Below, in pieces: positions 19,929 to 30,057 of a stretch of 64,000 bases of DNA. Position 1 is the stretch's first letter, and each line of letters starts with the position of its first letter. The DNA comes from Caulobacter vibrioides (GTDB lineage: Bacteria > Pseudomonadota > Alphaproteobacteria > Caulobacterales > Caulobacteraceae). The position numbers and the translations under genes are program-made. The notes beneath the pieces are model-generated. The model worked only from the letters and a program-made list of their open reading frames with translations. It was not told where the DNA came from and made no database searches. The stretch is taken from positions 1,054,001 through 1,118,000 of the forward strand of contig NZ_CP023315.3 in the NCBI RefSeq assembly GCF_002310375.3. Direction: 5' to 3'.

Positions 19929-21443
19929 CTAGGTCAGGCCGTCGTGATGCAGGAACGCCGTTTGCGCGCCCACCAGATTCACCGAGCTGCCGTCGAAGAA
20001 GGTGAACGTCATGCTGGTCATGTGGTCGATCGACTCAGGCGCGGACGTGACGCGGCTGTCGAAGATAACGACCTGCAGACCCTTGAGCATGATCGACACC
20101 TGCTCGGTGTGGGCCACGAAATACTCGACGAACTGCTTGACCAGCTCCTGGCTCGCAAAACCGCTGAAGGCCGGCAGAGCAGGCTTGGCGGGGGCCACAG
20201 GCGGAGGCGCGGTCTCCACGGGCGTCGGAGTCGGCGTCGGGGCCGAGCTGTCCACCGGGGTGGGAAGGTTGTCCTGGCCGGTGGGCGGCGCCACGACCGG
20301 CGGCGTCGGCGTCACGGGTTCCACGTCGCTCGGCGCGTTCGGAGCCGTCGTCGTAACAGTGTAGTGCGGGCCCCGCTCGATCAGATCCAGGAGGATCTGC
20401 GGCAGCTTCTCGACCTCGATGACCGCGATCTGCTCAGACGCAGCGCCGGCCACCAGGGTGCGCACCAGGTGCACGGCCTCGACCTCGGTCCAGCCGCCTT
20501 GGGCGAAGCGCACGTCGATCGTCCACTGACCGATCTGCGACAGGCTCAGGGCGGCGCTGTCAGCGCCGCCGGACACCGCGCCGCCGGCCACAGTGCTGCG
20601 GGCGTAGGCGAGGGTGTGCTCCGGCGTGGGCAGGGTGCTCATCAGAGCCACCAGCGCCAGGACCGACGACACGGTCTCGGCCGGCGTCGGGGCGGGAACG
20701 CTGACCGGCGTCTCGCTGGTGTGACGCGCACCCAGGCTGACGGCGCTCTCGCTGGTGTAGTCGCTGAAATCCAGCGCCATCGCCGCCTCGGCGATCGCAT
20801 CACGCGCGGCCGGGGCCAGCGTAGCGGACTCGACCTTGATCTCGGTGGCCATCATCGCGGCGGCCAGGATCATCACGGCTTGGCTGACCGGAACCTGGGC
20901 CGAGGCGTTCGCGCCCGGCGCGGCGACGACGCCCCCGACGATGCTGGCCGGCGAGCTGGTGCTCAGCAGGGTTGGCCGATGGGCGCTCGAGGGCGTCGTC
21001 GTCGCGCCGCTCTCGGCCGCCCGGGCTTCGCCGCTCTTGAAGAAGGCGGTGCCGACGATCGCCACCAGCAGGGCGGCGGGGTGGATCGAGACGTTGTCGC
21101 CGCGCTCGGGCCGCTTAATCAGCGGGTGACGGGCGACCATGTTGCGCACCAGGGCGCTGAAATCGAGGCCGCGCGCGACTTCTTCGTAGGCGGGGCCGGC
21201 GATGATGTACTCACCGTCGATCCGCGCGAAGTGGATCACCACTTCATTGTCGTCGGCGCGATAGAAGATGAACCAGGGATCGTTCTCGTCGCTCATCCCG
21301 CGGTCGGTTCCGACGCGGATGCCGGCGCGGATCAGCGCGCTCTCAACCCGGTAGAACTCGGCCAGCTCCTGCTGCGTCCAGTCGCTGTAGCTCGGCTGGA
21401 CGCGCGGTGCGCGCTGAAAGAACGAAAGGACCTGTGCGGCCAT
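19929..21443 (-). CDS. Unknown protein upstream of the S-layer gene
   Basis: 504 residues, family not recognised. A charged N-terminal region (residues 1-115, with PWFIFYRADDNEVVIHFARI) is followed by a short hydrophobic segment (AALLVAIVGTAFF, about 123-135). Next is an Ala/Ser/Thr-rich stretch, a Pro/Thr-rich linker (about 370-430), and a C-terminal region resembling the start (FTFFDGSSVNLVGAQTAF). No cleavable signal peptide is obvious, so a single-span membrane protein is possible. It follows the XRE regulator by 68 bases on the same strand and diverges from the S-layer gene, suggesting a role in S-layer production or sensing. That role is inference. Confidence 0.75.
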   Translation of the reverse strand: MAAQVLSFFQRAPRVQPSYSDWTQQELAEFYRVESALIRAGIRVGTDRGMSDENDPWFIFYRADDNEVVIHFARIDGEYIIAGPAYEEVARGLDFSALVRNMVARHPLIKRPERGDNVSIHPAALLVAIVGTAFFKSGEARAAESGATTTPSSAHRPTLLSTSSPASIVGGVVAAPGANASAQVPVSQAVMILAAAMMATEIKVESATLAPAARDAIAEAAMALDFSDYTSESAVSLGARHTSETPVSVPAPTPAETVSSVLALVALMSTLPTPEHTLAYARSTVAGGAVSGGADSAALSLSQIGQWTIDVRFAQGGWTEVEAVHLVRTLVAGAASEQIAVIEVEKLPQILLDLIERGPHYTVTTTAPNAPSDVEPVTPTPPVVAPPTGQDNLPTPVDSSAPTPTPTPVETAPPPVAPAKPALPAFSGFASQELVKQFVEYFVAHTEQVSIMLKGLQVVIFDSRVTSAPESIDHMTSMTFTFFDGSSVNLVGAQTAFLHHDGLT

Positions 21444-21511
21444 GCGTTAAACGCTTCCCCACGCGTTGAGACGGAGACCGACTACGGACGATCTCCTTTA
21501 CACTAACCTAA

Positions 21512-21811
21512 CTATTCCTCGCCGAACAGGATTTCGTAGGTGATGGGATCGTAAAACCGCATCAGCTCCCGCACGAAAGCACGTTCCGGCGTGCCCAGGG
21601 CAATGGCCCAGTCGCGATAACGGTCCGGCGGAATGCGACCGCGGCCCGTCTCGAGCTGCGAGATGAACGTGTAGTAGTCCGCGCCGACCTTGGCCGCGAG
21701 TTGGCGTTGCGAGAGACCGGCGGCCTCGCGCATCTCCTTGAGCCATCGGCCACCTTCGCGGCGGAGGTCCTGGACCTCCGGGGCGCTACGACGCTGTGGG
21801 TTGCCGTACAT
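21512..21811 (-). CDS. XRE-family helix-turn-helix regulator divergent from the S-layer gene
   Basis: 99 residues. The HTH is LKEMREAAGLSQRQLAAKVGADYYTFISQLETGRGRI, a typical XRE/Cro fold with an unusual YY in the turn, followed by DRYRDWAIALGTPERAFVRELMRFYDPITYEILF. ATG at 21811 is preferred because AAGG lies 9 bases upstream; a GTG at 21841 is the alternative. Its own promoter region overlaps the complex repeats upstream of the S-layer gene, so it is a natural candidate to regulate both directions. Downstream lies the 504-residue unknown protein, probably in the same operon. Confidence 0.85.
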   Translation of the reverse strand: MYGNPQRRSAPEVQDLRREGGRWLKEMREAAGLSQRQLAAKVGADYYTFISQLETGRGRIPPDRYRDWAIALGTPERAFVRELMRFYDPITYEILFGEE

Positions 21812-21873
21812 ATATAAAGCCTTGCTAGCCGAGAGACGCACATGCCAGCACGCGCGTCAGGCGAATTTGGACC

Positions 21874-21953
21874 CCTTGTATAGCGCATTCCGGAGGGGGG
21901 TACAAGGAACGCTATATAGCCATTTTGCTGTACCGGTTACGAAAATGCTGTAC
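21874..21953. promoter_or_regulatory. Interleaved inverted and direct repeats between XRE gene and rsaA
   Basis: Two inverted repeats are interleaved: CCTTGTA (21874) with TACAAGG (21901), and TATAGCG (21879) with CGCTATA (21910). Further on, TGCTGTAC occurs twice (21926 and 21946), exactly 20 bases apart on the same helix face. This density of symmetric sites just upstream of the rsaA promoter and the XRE gene suggests operators, plausibly for the XRE protein. Confidence 0.5.
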
Positions 21954-21969
21954 GGCGCCATTTCGGGTA

Positions 21970-21997
21970 TTGTGGACGTATGTCGTTTGCTCTATAG
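21970..21997 (+). promoter_or_regulatory. rsaA promoter (-35 TTGTGG, -10 CTATAG)
   Basis: TTGTGG and CTATAG are separated by 16 bases. The block TTGTGGACGTATGTCGTTTG, then CTCTATAGGCATC, then the leader CAGGGGGTGTGGGATTTACT, closely resembles the C. crescentus rsaA promoter and leader as I remember them. The predicted start near 22003 leaves a leader of about 60 bases ending in the ribosome site GGGAG. Confidence 0.65.
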
Positions 21998-22065
21998 GCA
22001 TCACTGCTCCCATGCGCGCCAAACGGTCGCAGGGGGTGTGGGATTTACTTTGGGAGACAAGCCAA

Positions 22066-25000
22066 ATGGCTTACACACTGACCCAGCTCGAAACGTTCTT
22101 TAAGAACGCCAACGCTGGCACCGCCGCGACCGCCGCTCAAATCACCGGTCTGCAAGGCATCGCCAACCAAAACGCCACGGGCGTGTTGACCGACGCAGCC
22201 GCGCTGCAATCGGCCATCGACCTGGCCTCGGACGTGACCACCGCGGTCAGCATCCAGACCTACCAATTCTTCACCGGCAAGGCGCCGAGCGAAGCTGGTC
22301 TCGCCTTCCTGAACGCCGCTTATGTCGGTTCGGGCGTGCAAGCCGGCCTGAACGGTGAAAACCGCTACATCGCCCAGTCGGTCTCGCTGGCCCTGGACAA
22401 CCCGGACGCGGAAGCCAAGTTCGCCGCCACCTACGGCTCGCTGTCGATCATCGAAGCGACCAGGCCGCCTACAACGTGATCGTCGGTAACTCGGCCGCCG
22501 CCGCTGCTGGCATCAACGTCGACGCCGCTGTCGCCTTCCTGACCAGCGCTTCGTCGATCGCCTACTACACCGCCTTCGTGAAGGCCAACGTTCCGGGCCT
22601 GCTGGCTTCGGAAGTTGACCTGGCCGTCAAGGCCGCCGTGGTCGGTTCGATCATCTACAACGCGACCGTGTTCAACAACGGCGCTGGCGTCGGTTCGTAC
22701 GCCACGGCCGCCAACAACCTGGTCAAGGACCTGGCTGACGACGGCAAGCTGGTGAACAACAACACCGCTGGTATCGACCTGTTCACCGCCTATCCGGTGG
22801 TCCCGGGCGTCGGTTCGACCTACGCTCTGAGCATCAACGCCGACACCCTGACGGGCACCGGTGGCAACGACACCTTCACGGGCGTCGTGAGCGCTACTGC
22901 CAACACCACCACGGCCACCACCGGTGACGTGCTGAACGGCGGCGCTGGCACCGACACCCTGAGCCTGACCGTCGCCTCGACGGCCAACCCGGGTCTGCTG
23001 CAAACCTCGAGCATCGAAACGGTCACCGTTCGCGCTCTGGGCGATGCGACCATCGACCTGCTGCTGGCTAACGATATCGTCAACCTGAACAGCACGGGCG
23101 GCACCAACGACCTGACGGTGAACAACGCTCAGGTCGCTACGACCTTCGGCGTTTCGAACACCATCACGACGGGCGGCGCCACCGCTGACCTGACTGTCAA
23201 CTTCCGCGCTGTTGACGTTCTCGGCACCGCCGACGTCGCCAAGCTCAGCGTTGAGTCGGCTGGTTCGTCGGTTCTCGCGGCCGGTCAAACGGTCCCGACC
23301 GTCACCGAATCGGTCCTGACCGTCGGCGCTGGCGTTGAAGCCATCTCGCTGGCCACCAAGGGTTCGAACTGGGTCAACGTTGTTGGCACCGCCACGGTCG
23401 ACAAGCTGACCGTGACCGGCGACGGCGTGAACACGATCACCGTGGGCACCATGAAGGCCGCCGCCACGATCGACGCTTCGACGTCGACGGGCACGAACAC
23501 CTTCGCCCTGGGCACCGCCCTGTCGACCGGCGACGTCGTCACCGGCGGTACGGGCGCTGACACCGTCTCCTTCACGGCTTCGAACACCGCGTCCGTGACG
23601 ATGTCGGGCGTCGAAACCCTGCAGGTCAACGGCGGCACGGCCGTCACGACCTTCAGCGCCAACCCGAACCTGACCTCGCTGAACGTCCGCAGCACCGACG
23701 CGACCACGGTCGCTGGTCTGACCACGCTGTCGAACCTGAACTATCAGGGCACCCAGCTGGCGGCTTATGCCGGCACCTCGGGCAACGTCTCGCTGAACAC
23801 CGCTTTCGCGGGCGCCAGCGACGCTCTGGCCATCAACGTTGGCAACCGTGGCGTCACCGCCAACGGCGGCTACAACATTGGCACCCTGAAGGTGTCGGGC
23901 GTTGAAGGCATCACCCTGACCCAGACCGACATGCTGGCCACGGGCACGACGACCGCTGTCATCCACGACACCGGCCTGAAGACCCTGACCGCCACGACCC
24001 CGGGTAACCTGGCTCTGACGCTCAGCACCTTCGCCAGCAACGCTCCGGGCTTCTCGGGCACCGCCAGCACCACGGGCAGCAACTCGGTCACCTCGATCGA
24101 CCTGAGCGCCGTCGTCGGCACCGGCAACATGACGTTCGAAGCCGGCACCTTCGCCGCCGCTGCGACCGTCAAGGCCGCGACCGGTGGCAGCAACTTCACG
24201 TTTGGCGCTGAAACCGCCTCGGACGTGATCACCGTCACGGGCGGTAACGGCGTTGACTCGATCACCACGGGTAACGCGGGTACGTTCACGGTCACCCTGG
24301 GTGGCGGTGCGACGAACACCTTCGACGGTTCGGCTCTGACGGCTGCCGCCAGCGGCAACACCGTCAACGTGACGGGCGGCGACGGTGCTGACACCATCAC
24401 CGGTGGCGCCAACGTCGACACCATCGTCGGCGGCGCCGGCAACGACATCATCACCGGTGGTCGTGGCGCTGACGTCATCAACGGTGGCCTGGGCGCCGAC
24501 ACCTACCGCGTCGCGGTTGGCTCGGCTGCTGTTGCCGCCACGGGTGAAACCCAAACGATCACGGCTGCTGTCAACGGCGCCGGTAACGTTGCTGGCACCT
24601 ACGTCATCGCCGTTGGCGGTGGTTCGACGGTCCAGTTCACGACCGACGCGACCCCGACCGCCGCTGAGTTCGTGACCGGTATGGCTGCTGCCCTTACGGC
24701 CGCCGCCGCTGGTCGCTACACGGTGTCGACCGCTGGCGCTGACATCACCCTGACGTTCGCGAACACCCTGGGTAACGTCGCCAACACGACGGTTCAGGTC
24801 TTCAACAGCGCCACCGCCGCTGGTGCGACGGCTGCTCTGACGAACGGCCTCGACATCACCGTGACGAACACGACGCAAGGCGTGAACGCTGTGGCCGCTG
24901 TCGACGCTGACTCGACCTCGACCGCGATGGACCAACTGACGTTCGTGTCCAACTCGGACATCATCGACGTTGTGGCCGGCGCGATCGTGATCAACGGTGG

Positions 25001-25304
25001 CGACGCCGGTACCGCCGCTGCTGCTGGCAACGCCAACATCTCGGCGACGGGTCTGGCCACGTTCCACGTCAACGACAACACCCTGGCTCTGAAGCTGACG
25101 GCTATCGCCGCCGACCTCGCCGCCGGTGGTGAAGCTGCTCGTGAAGCCGCGGTCTTCGTTGACCAAGGTCAAGCCTATCTGTTCCTCAGCGACGGTGTCG
25201 CTGGTTTCAGCGCTGGCGACGCCGTGATCCAACTGGTTGGTATCACGACCCTGGCGAACGGCATGACGCTGTCGGGTGGTGGCGACATCACCGCCATCAG
25301 CTAA
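22066..25304 (+). pseudogene. rsaA: S-layer protein RsaA, split by an apparent 1-base deletion
   Basis: Monomer of the paracrystalline surface layer, secreted by RsaD/E/F and anchored to O-antigen through its N-terminal domain. ATG at 22066 with GGGAG upstream. The first frame stops at 22477-22479 (137 codons). The frame continues from 22461 if one C is restored: ACC-AGG would be ACC-CAG, joining SIIEAT to QAAYNVIVGN. The repaired gene encodes 1079 residues: N-terminal anchoring domain (QTYQFFTGKAPSEAGLAFL), long Thr/Ala/Gly-rich beta lattice region, RTX calcium repeats near codons 765-815 (GGAGNDIITGGRGADVINGG), and a C-terminal type I secretion signal ending GDITAIS. Codon use is strongly biased throughout, including after the break, so decay is recent or the deletion is a sequencing error. 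Confidence 0.85.
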
Positions 25305-25317
25305 GCTGGAAGTTTGG

Positions 25318-25339
25318 CGCTCCCTCGAAAGAGGGAGCG
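25318..25339 (+). terminator. Hairpin after rsaA
   Basis: GCGCTCCCTC-GAAA-GAGGGAGCG forms a stable stem 13 bases after the S-layer stop codon. It precedes the stronger terminator at 25352 and may protect the mRNA 3' end. Confidence 0.7.
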
Positions 25340-25351
25340 TTCGACCTCATG

Positions 25352-25382
25352 AAACCCCGGCTCTTCGGAGCCGGGGTTTTTT
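25352..25382 (+). terminator. Rho-independent terminator of rsaA
   Basis: AAACCCCGGCTC-TTC-GGAGCCGGGG followed by TTTTTT. A perfect GC-rich stem and a T run make this a textbook intrinsic terminator, separating rsaA from the less abundant exporter transcript. Confidence 0.9.
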
Positions 25383-25393
25383 GTTGGGCACCT

Positions 25394-25593
25394 AGATCTA
25401 CTGTGTCCACAACTGCACAGGGTTGTCTGGGATAGTCGTCGTCAGCGGTGCGTGCGCTTGGCTCTGGCCCGTCACCGATGGTGTGTCAGGCGCCAGCACA
25501 AACCCCCTCAGTATCTTCGCCCAAGGCTCGGGCGCGCTCTCGACCAGCGGTTCCGGAGGAGCCAGCGGTGGCGACATCACCGCGATCGTCTAA
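25394..25593 (+). pseudogene. Remnant of an S-layer/RTX protein 3' end
   Basis: An open frame without a start codon runs from the TAG at 25393 to TAA at 25591. It ends in SGGASGGDITAIV, almost the same as the last residues of the S-layer protein (LSGGGDITAIS). The nucleotide match GGTGGCGACATCACCGC is exact. It is followed by its own pair of hairpins. This looks like the tail of a duplicated or replaced S-layer gene. Confidence 0.55.
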
Positions 25594-25605
25594 TAACGAT
25601 TGAGG

Positions 25606-25631
25606 GACGGCATGGCTTCGGCCATGCCGTC
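25606..25631 (+). terminator. Hairpin after the S-layer 3' remnant
   Basis: GACGGCATGGC-TTCG-GCCATGCCGTC, a perfect 11-base stem with a TTCG loop, 12 bases after the remnant's stop codon. Confidence 0.75.
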
Positions 25632-25641
25632 AGTCTAAAGG

Positions 25642-25680
25642 AAGGCCGCCTTGTCCTCGGACAGGGCGGCCTTTTCTTTT
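25642..25680 (+). terminator. Rho-independent terminator before rsaD
   Basis: AAGGCCGCCTTGTCC-TCGGACAGGGCGGCC followed by TTTTCTTTT. A GC-rich stem plus T tract. The remaining DNA to the rsaD start (25681-25835) presumably carries the rsaD promoter; no clear hexamers are seen. Confidence 0.85.
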
Positions 25681-25835
25681 GCGCGCTGAGATGCGATACG
25701 CAGCGCTGTAACTCGCGCTTGGGGCGATAGGTGGTTCACTGATGACTCAATTGAGCCATCTTTACGTGTTGCTGGTCCGATCCTCTGCAACCGCGCACTC
25801 AAACCTGCTGTTGTCCGCCCTCCTTTAGGCTACCG

Positions 25836-27569
25836 ATGTCCATTATCTCCTCCGGCGCCAAACCCACCGTGCTCGACGCGGCGGTGAAGGTGGCCAAGCC
25901 TGCGGTGATCGCGGCGCTGGTTTTCAGCTTCTTCATCAACCTGCTGGCGCTGGTCAGCCCGCTGTACATGCTGCAGGTCTATGACCGCGTCCTGACCAGC
26001 CGCAACGTCGCCACCCTGGTGGTCCTGACGTTGATCTGCGTGTTCCTGTTCCTGGTCTACGGCGCGCTGGAAGCGCTTCGGACCCAGGTTCTGGTGCGCG
26101 GCGGCTTGAAGTTCGACGCCATGGCGCGCGATCCGATCTTCCGCTCCGTCCTCGACTCCACCCTGACCCGGCGCGGCGCCGGCGGTCAGGCGTTCCGCGA
26201 CATGGATCAGGTGCGCGAGTTCATGACCGGCGGCCTCATCGCCTTCTGCGATGCGCCCTGGACGCCCGTATTCATCATCGTGTCGTGGATCCTGCATCCC
26301 TTCTTCGGGATCCTGGCGATCATCGCCAGCGTGATCATTTTCTGGCTGGCGGTGATGAACGATCGCGCCACCAAGAACCCCATCCAGCTGGCGACCGTCG
26401 CCTCGATCGCCGCGCAGAGTGATGCGAACGCCACCCTGCGCAACGCCGAGGTCATGAAGGCCATGGGCATGTGGGGCGGACTGCAGGCCCGCTGGCGCGC
26501 CCGTCGCGACGAGCAGGTGGCCTGGCAGGCCGCCGCCAGCGACGCCGGCGGCGCGGTGATGTCGGGCATCAAGGTGTTCCGCCAGATCGTTCAGACCCTG
26601 ATCCTGGGCGGCGGCGCCTATCTGGCCATTCACGGCGAGATCTCGCCCGGCGCGATGATCGCCGGCTCGATCCTGGTGGGTCGCGCCCTGGCCCCGATCG
26701 AAGGCGCCATCGGCCAGTGGAAGGGCTTCATCGGCGCCCGTGGCTCGTGGGACCGCCTGCAGCTGATGCTGCGCGCCGAGTCCGACCGCACCGACCACAT
26801 GGACCTGCCCGAGCCGCGCGGCGTGCTGTCGGCCGAGGCCGCCTCGATCATGCCGCCCGGGGCCCAGGCCGCGACCATGCGCCAGGCCAGCTTCCGCCTC
26901 GACGCCGGCACGTCGCTGGCCATCGTCGGCCCCAGCGCGGCGGGCAAGTCCTCGCTGCTGCGCGGCATTGTCGGCGTGTGGCCGTGCGCGGCCGGCGTGA
27001 TCCGTCTCGATGGCTACGACATCAAGCAGTGGGACCCCGAAAAGCTGGGTCGTCACGTGGGTTACCTGCCGCAGGACATCGAGCTGTTCTCCGGCACCGT
27101 GGCCCAGAACATCGCCCGCTTCGGCGAGTTCGAGGCGCATGACGTCATCGAAGCCGCCAAGATGGCCGGCGTCCACGAGATGATCCAGGCCCTGCCCGAC
27201 GGCTACGACACCGCCATCGGCGAAGGCGGCGCCTCGCTCTCGGGCGGCCAGCGCCAGCGTCTGGCCCTGGCCCGCGCCCTGTTCCGCTCGCCGGCCCTGA
27301 TCGTGCTGGACGAGCCCAACGCTAGCCTCGACCAGGTGGGCGAAGTGGCGCTGACCCAGGCCATGGCCAAGCTGAAGGCCGCCAAGCGCACGGTCGTGTT
27401 CGCCACGCACAAGGTGAACATCCTGAGCCAGGCGGACTACATCATGGTCGTCAATCAGGGGGTGATTTCGGACTTCGGAGAACGAGACGTGATGCTGGCC
27501 AAGCTGATGGGCGCGCAACCGCCCCAGCCGCCCCAGCCGCCGATCCCCGCGCCGCAGCGCGCGAACTGA
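25836..27569 (+). CDS. rsaD: Type I secretion ABC transporter RsaD (S-layer exporter)
   Basis: 577 residues. Inner-membrane ATPase of the S-layer type I secretion system. The N-terminal membrane domain (about 15-300) contains VIAALVFSFFINLLALVSPLYMLQVYDRVL and further helices. The ATPase domain has Walker A GPSAAGKSS, Q-loop GYLPQDIELFSG, signature LSGGQRQRL and Walker B LIVLDEPNASLD. It belongs to the PrtD-type family without a peptidase domain, which exports substrates with C-terminal signals. Directly followed by rsaE 61 bases later. The gene is intact although its main substrate gene is frameshifted; two further S-layer-like substrates at 49-57 kb could still use it. Confidence 0.95.
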   Translation: MSIISSGAKPTVLDAAVKVAKPAVIAALVFSFFINLLALVSPLYMLQVYDRVLTSRNVATLVVLTLICVFLFLVYGALEALRTQVLVRGGLKFDAMARDPIFRSVLDSTLTRRGAGGQAFRDMDQVREFMTGGLIAFCDAPWTPVFIIVSWILHPFFGILAIIASVIIFWLAVMNDRATKNPIQLATVASIAAQSDANATLRNAEVMKAMGMWGGLQARWRARRDEQVAWQAAASDAGGAVMSGIKVFRQIVQTLILGGGAYLAIHGEISPGAMIAGSILVGRALAPIEGAIGQWKGFIGARGSWDRLQLMLRAESDRTDHMDLPEPRGVLSAEAASIMPPGAQAATMRQASFRLDAGTSLAIVGPSAAGKSSLLRGIVGVWPCAAGVIRLDGYDIKQWDPEKLGRHVGYLPQDIELFSGTVAQNIARFGEFEAHDVIEAAKMAGVHEMIQALPDGYDTAIGEGGASLSGGQRQRLALARALFRSPALIVLDEPNASLDQVGEVALTQAMAKLKAAKRTVVFATHKVNILSQADYIMVVNQGVISDFGERDVMLAKLMGAQPPQPPQPPIPAPQRAN

Positions 27570-27630
27570 CGTCCGCCGTTCCCCCTTTTCCCGGCGCCGG
27601 TTCACCGGCGCCTCTTAGGCTCAAGCTCAC

Positions 27631-28941
27631 ATGAAGCCCGCTCAGATCCAGCGTCCGACCGATAACTACAAGGGCGTCGCCCGCATTGGCTACGCCGTCA
27701 TCGCCTTCACCTTCGTAGGGGTCCTGGGCTGGGCCGCGTTTGCGCCGCTGGACAGCGCCGTGATCGCCAGCGGCGTCGTCAACTCCACCAGCAACCGGCA
27801 GACCGTTCAGCACCTCGAAGGCGGGATGCTGCGCAAGATCCTGGTGCGCGAGGGCGATCGGGTGAAGGCGGGTCAGGTGCTGTTCCAGCTGGACCCGACC
27901 CAGGTCGACGCCGCCGCCGGCATCACCCGCGCGCAGTACGTCTCCTTGCGCGCGCTTGAGGCCCGCCTGGTCGCCGAGCGCGATCAGCGCCCGACGATCA
28001 GCTTCCCGGCGGACCTTCTGGCCCAGCGCGCCGACCCCGCCGTCGCGCGCGCCCTAGCCGACGAACAATCGCAGTTCACCGAGCGCCGCCAGACCATCCA
28101 GGGCCAGGTCGACCTCTTCAACGCCCAGAAGGCGCAGTTCGAGAGCGAGGTCGACGGTATCGACCGTCAGACCCAGGGTCTGAGGGAGCAACTGGGCTTC
28201 ATCCAGGACGAGCTGGGCGACCTGCGGAAGATCTACGAAAAGGGCCTGGTGCCGCGGCCGCGCCTGTTGGCGCTGGAACGCGAACAGGCCTCGCTGTCGG
28301 GCTCCATCGGCAAGCTGACCGCCGACCGGGCCAAGGCCGTGCAAGGCATGGGCGAGACCCAGCTGAAGATCCGTCAGATTCGTCAGCAGTTCTTCGAACA
28401 GGTCAGCGAGGCGATCTCCGAGACCCGCGTGAAGCTGGCCGAAGTCAGCGAGCGCGAGATCGTGGCCGCAGACGCCCAGCGCCGCGTGAACATCGTCTCG
28501 CCGGTCACCGGCGTCGCGCAGGCGTTGCGCTTCTTCACCGAGGGGGCCGTGGTGCGGCCGGCCGAAGCGCTGGTGGATATCGCGCCCGACGAGCGCAGCT
28601 TTGAGATCCACGCCCAGTTCGCGCCGACCGATGTGGACAATATTCGCAAGGGCATGATCACCGAGGTGCGGTTGCCCTCGTTCCACTCGCGCGAGGTGCC
28701 GATCCTGAACGGCAAGATCGTCTCGATCTCGCACGATCGACTGACCGATCCCGAGGGTAAGGTGTCTTACTTCCTGGGCGTGGTGACGGTGGACATCAAG
28801 CAATTGCCGCCGCATCTGCGCGGCAAGGTCACCGCCGGCATGCCGGCCCAGGTGATCGTCCCGACGGGCGAGCGCACTGTGCTGCAGTACCTGTTCTCAC
28901 CGCTACGAGACACCCTGCGCACGACGATGCGCGAGGAATAG
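27631..28941 (+). CDS. rsaE: Type I secretion membrane fusion protein RsaE
   Basis: 436 residues, HlyD/PrtE-type periplasmic adaptor. One N-terminal membrane span (IGYAVIAFTFVGVLGWAAFA, about residues 20-40), a biotinyl-lipoyl-like half (SGVVNSTSNRQTVQHLEGGM, ILVREGDRVKAGQVLFQLD), a long alpha-helical coiled-coil hairpin (about 110-275), and the second lipoyl half with the C-terminal beta barrel (VNIVSPVTGVAQALRFF, LPPHLRGKVTAGMPAQVIV). It links RsaD to the outer membrane channel. It forms an operon with rsaD. Confidence 0.95.
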   Translation: MKPAQIQRPTDNYKGVARIGYAVIAFTFVGVLGWAAFAPLDSAVIASGVVNSTSNRQTVQHLEGGMLRKILVREGDRVKAGQVLFQLDPTQVDAAAGITRAQYVSLRALEARLVAERDQRPTISFPADLLAQRADPAVARALADEQSQFTERRQTIQGQVDLFNAQKAQFESEVDGIDRQTQGLREQLGFIQDELGDLRKIYEKGLVPRPRLLALEREQASLSGSIGKLTADRAKAVQGMGETQLKIRQIRQQFFEQVSEAISETRVKLAEVSEREIVAADAQRRVNIVSPVTGVAQALRFFTEGAVVRPAEALVDIAPDERSFEIHAQFAPTDVDNIRKGMITEVRLPSFHSREVPILNGKIVSISHDRLTDPEGKVSYFLGVVTVDIKQLPPHLRGKVTAGMPAQVIVPTGERTVLQYLFSPLRDTLRTTMREE

Positions 28942-29001
28942 GGCTAGGATTTCAACAGCCTGATTTGCAACGCTTTTCGGACGGCGGCGTGGGCGATGTA
29001 A

Positions 29002-30056
<1,055 letters not shown>

Positions 30057-30057
<1 letters not shown>

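Noticed and set aside
19902-21506. A 534-residue plus-strand frame opposite the unknown protein
   Set aside because: Arg/His/Gly-rich shadow with no start signal; the minus-strand frame has sensible composition and operon context.
24370-24510. CRISPR-like or tandem DNA repeat in rsaA
   Set aside because: The periodicity is the GGxGxD nonapeptide coding for RTX calcium sites, not spaced identical DNA repeats.
22431-25232. A 933-residue open frame antisense to the S-layer gene
   Set aside because: Composition is extreme in Arg, Gly, Val and Asp with no domain. It follows from the strong third-position bias of rsaA codons on the other strand.
22476-25304. Independent start of a second S-layer gene at GTG 22476
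   Set aside because: No ribosome binding site, and the upstream bases in this frame (QAAYN) continue the RsaA domain, so a frameshift explains the split better than two genes.
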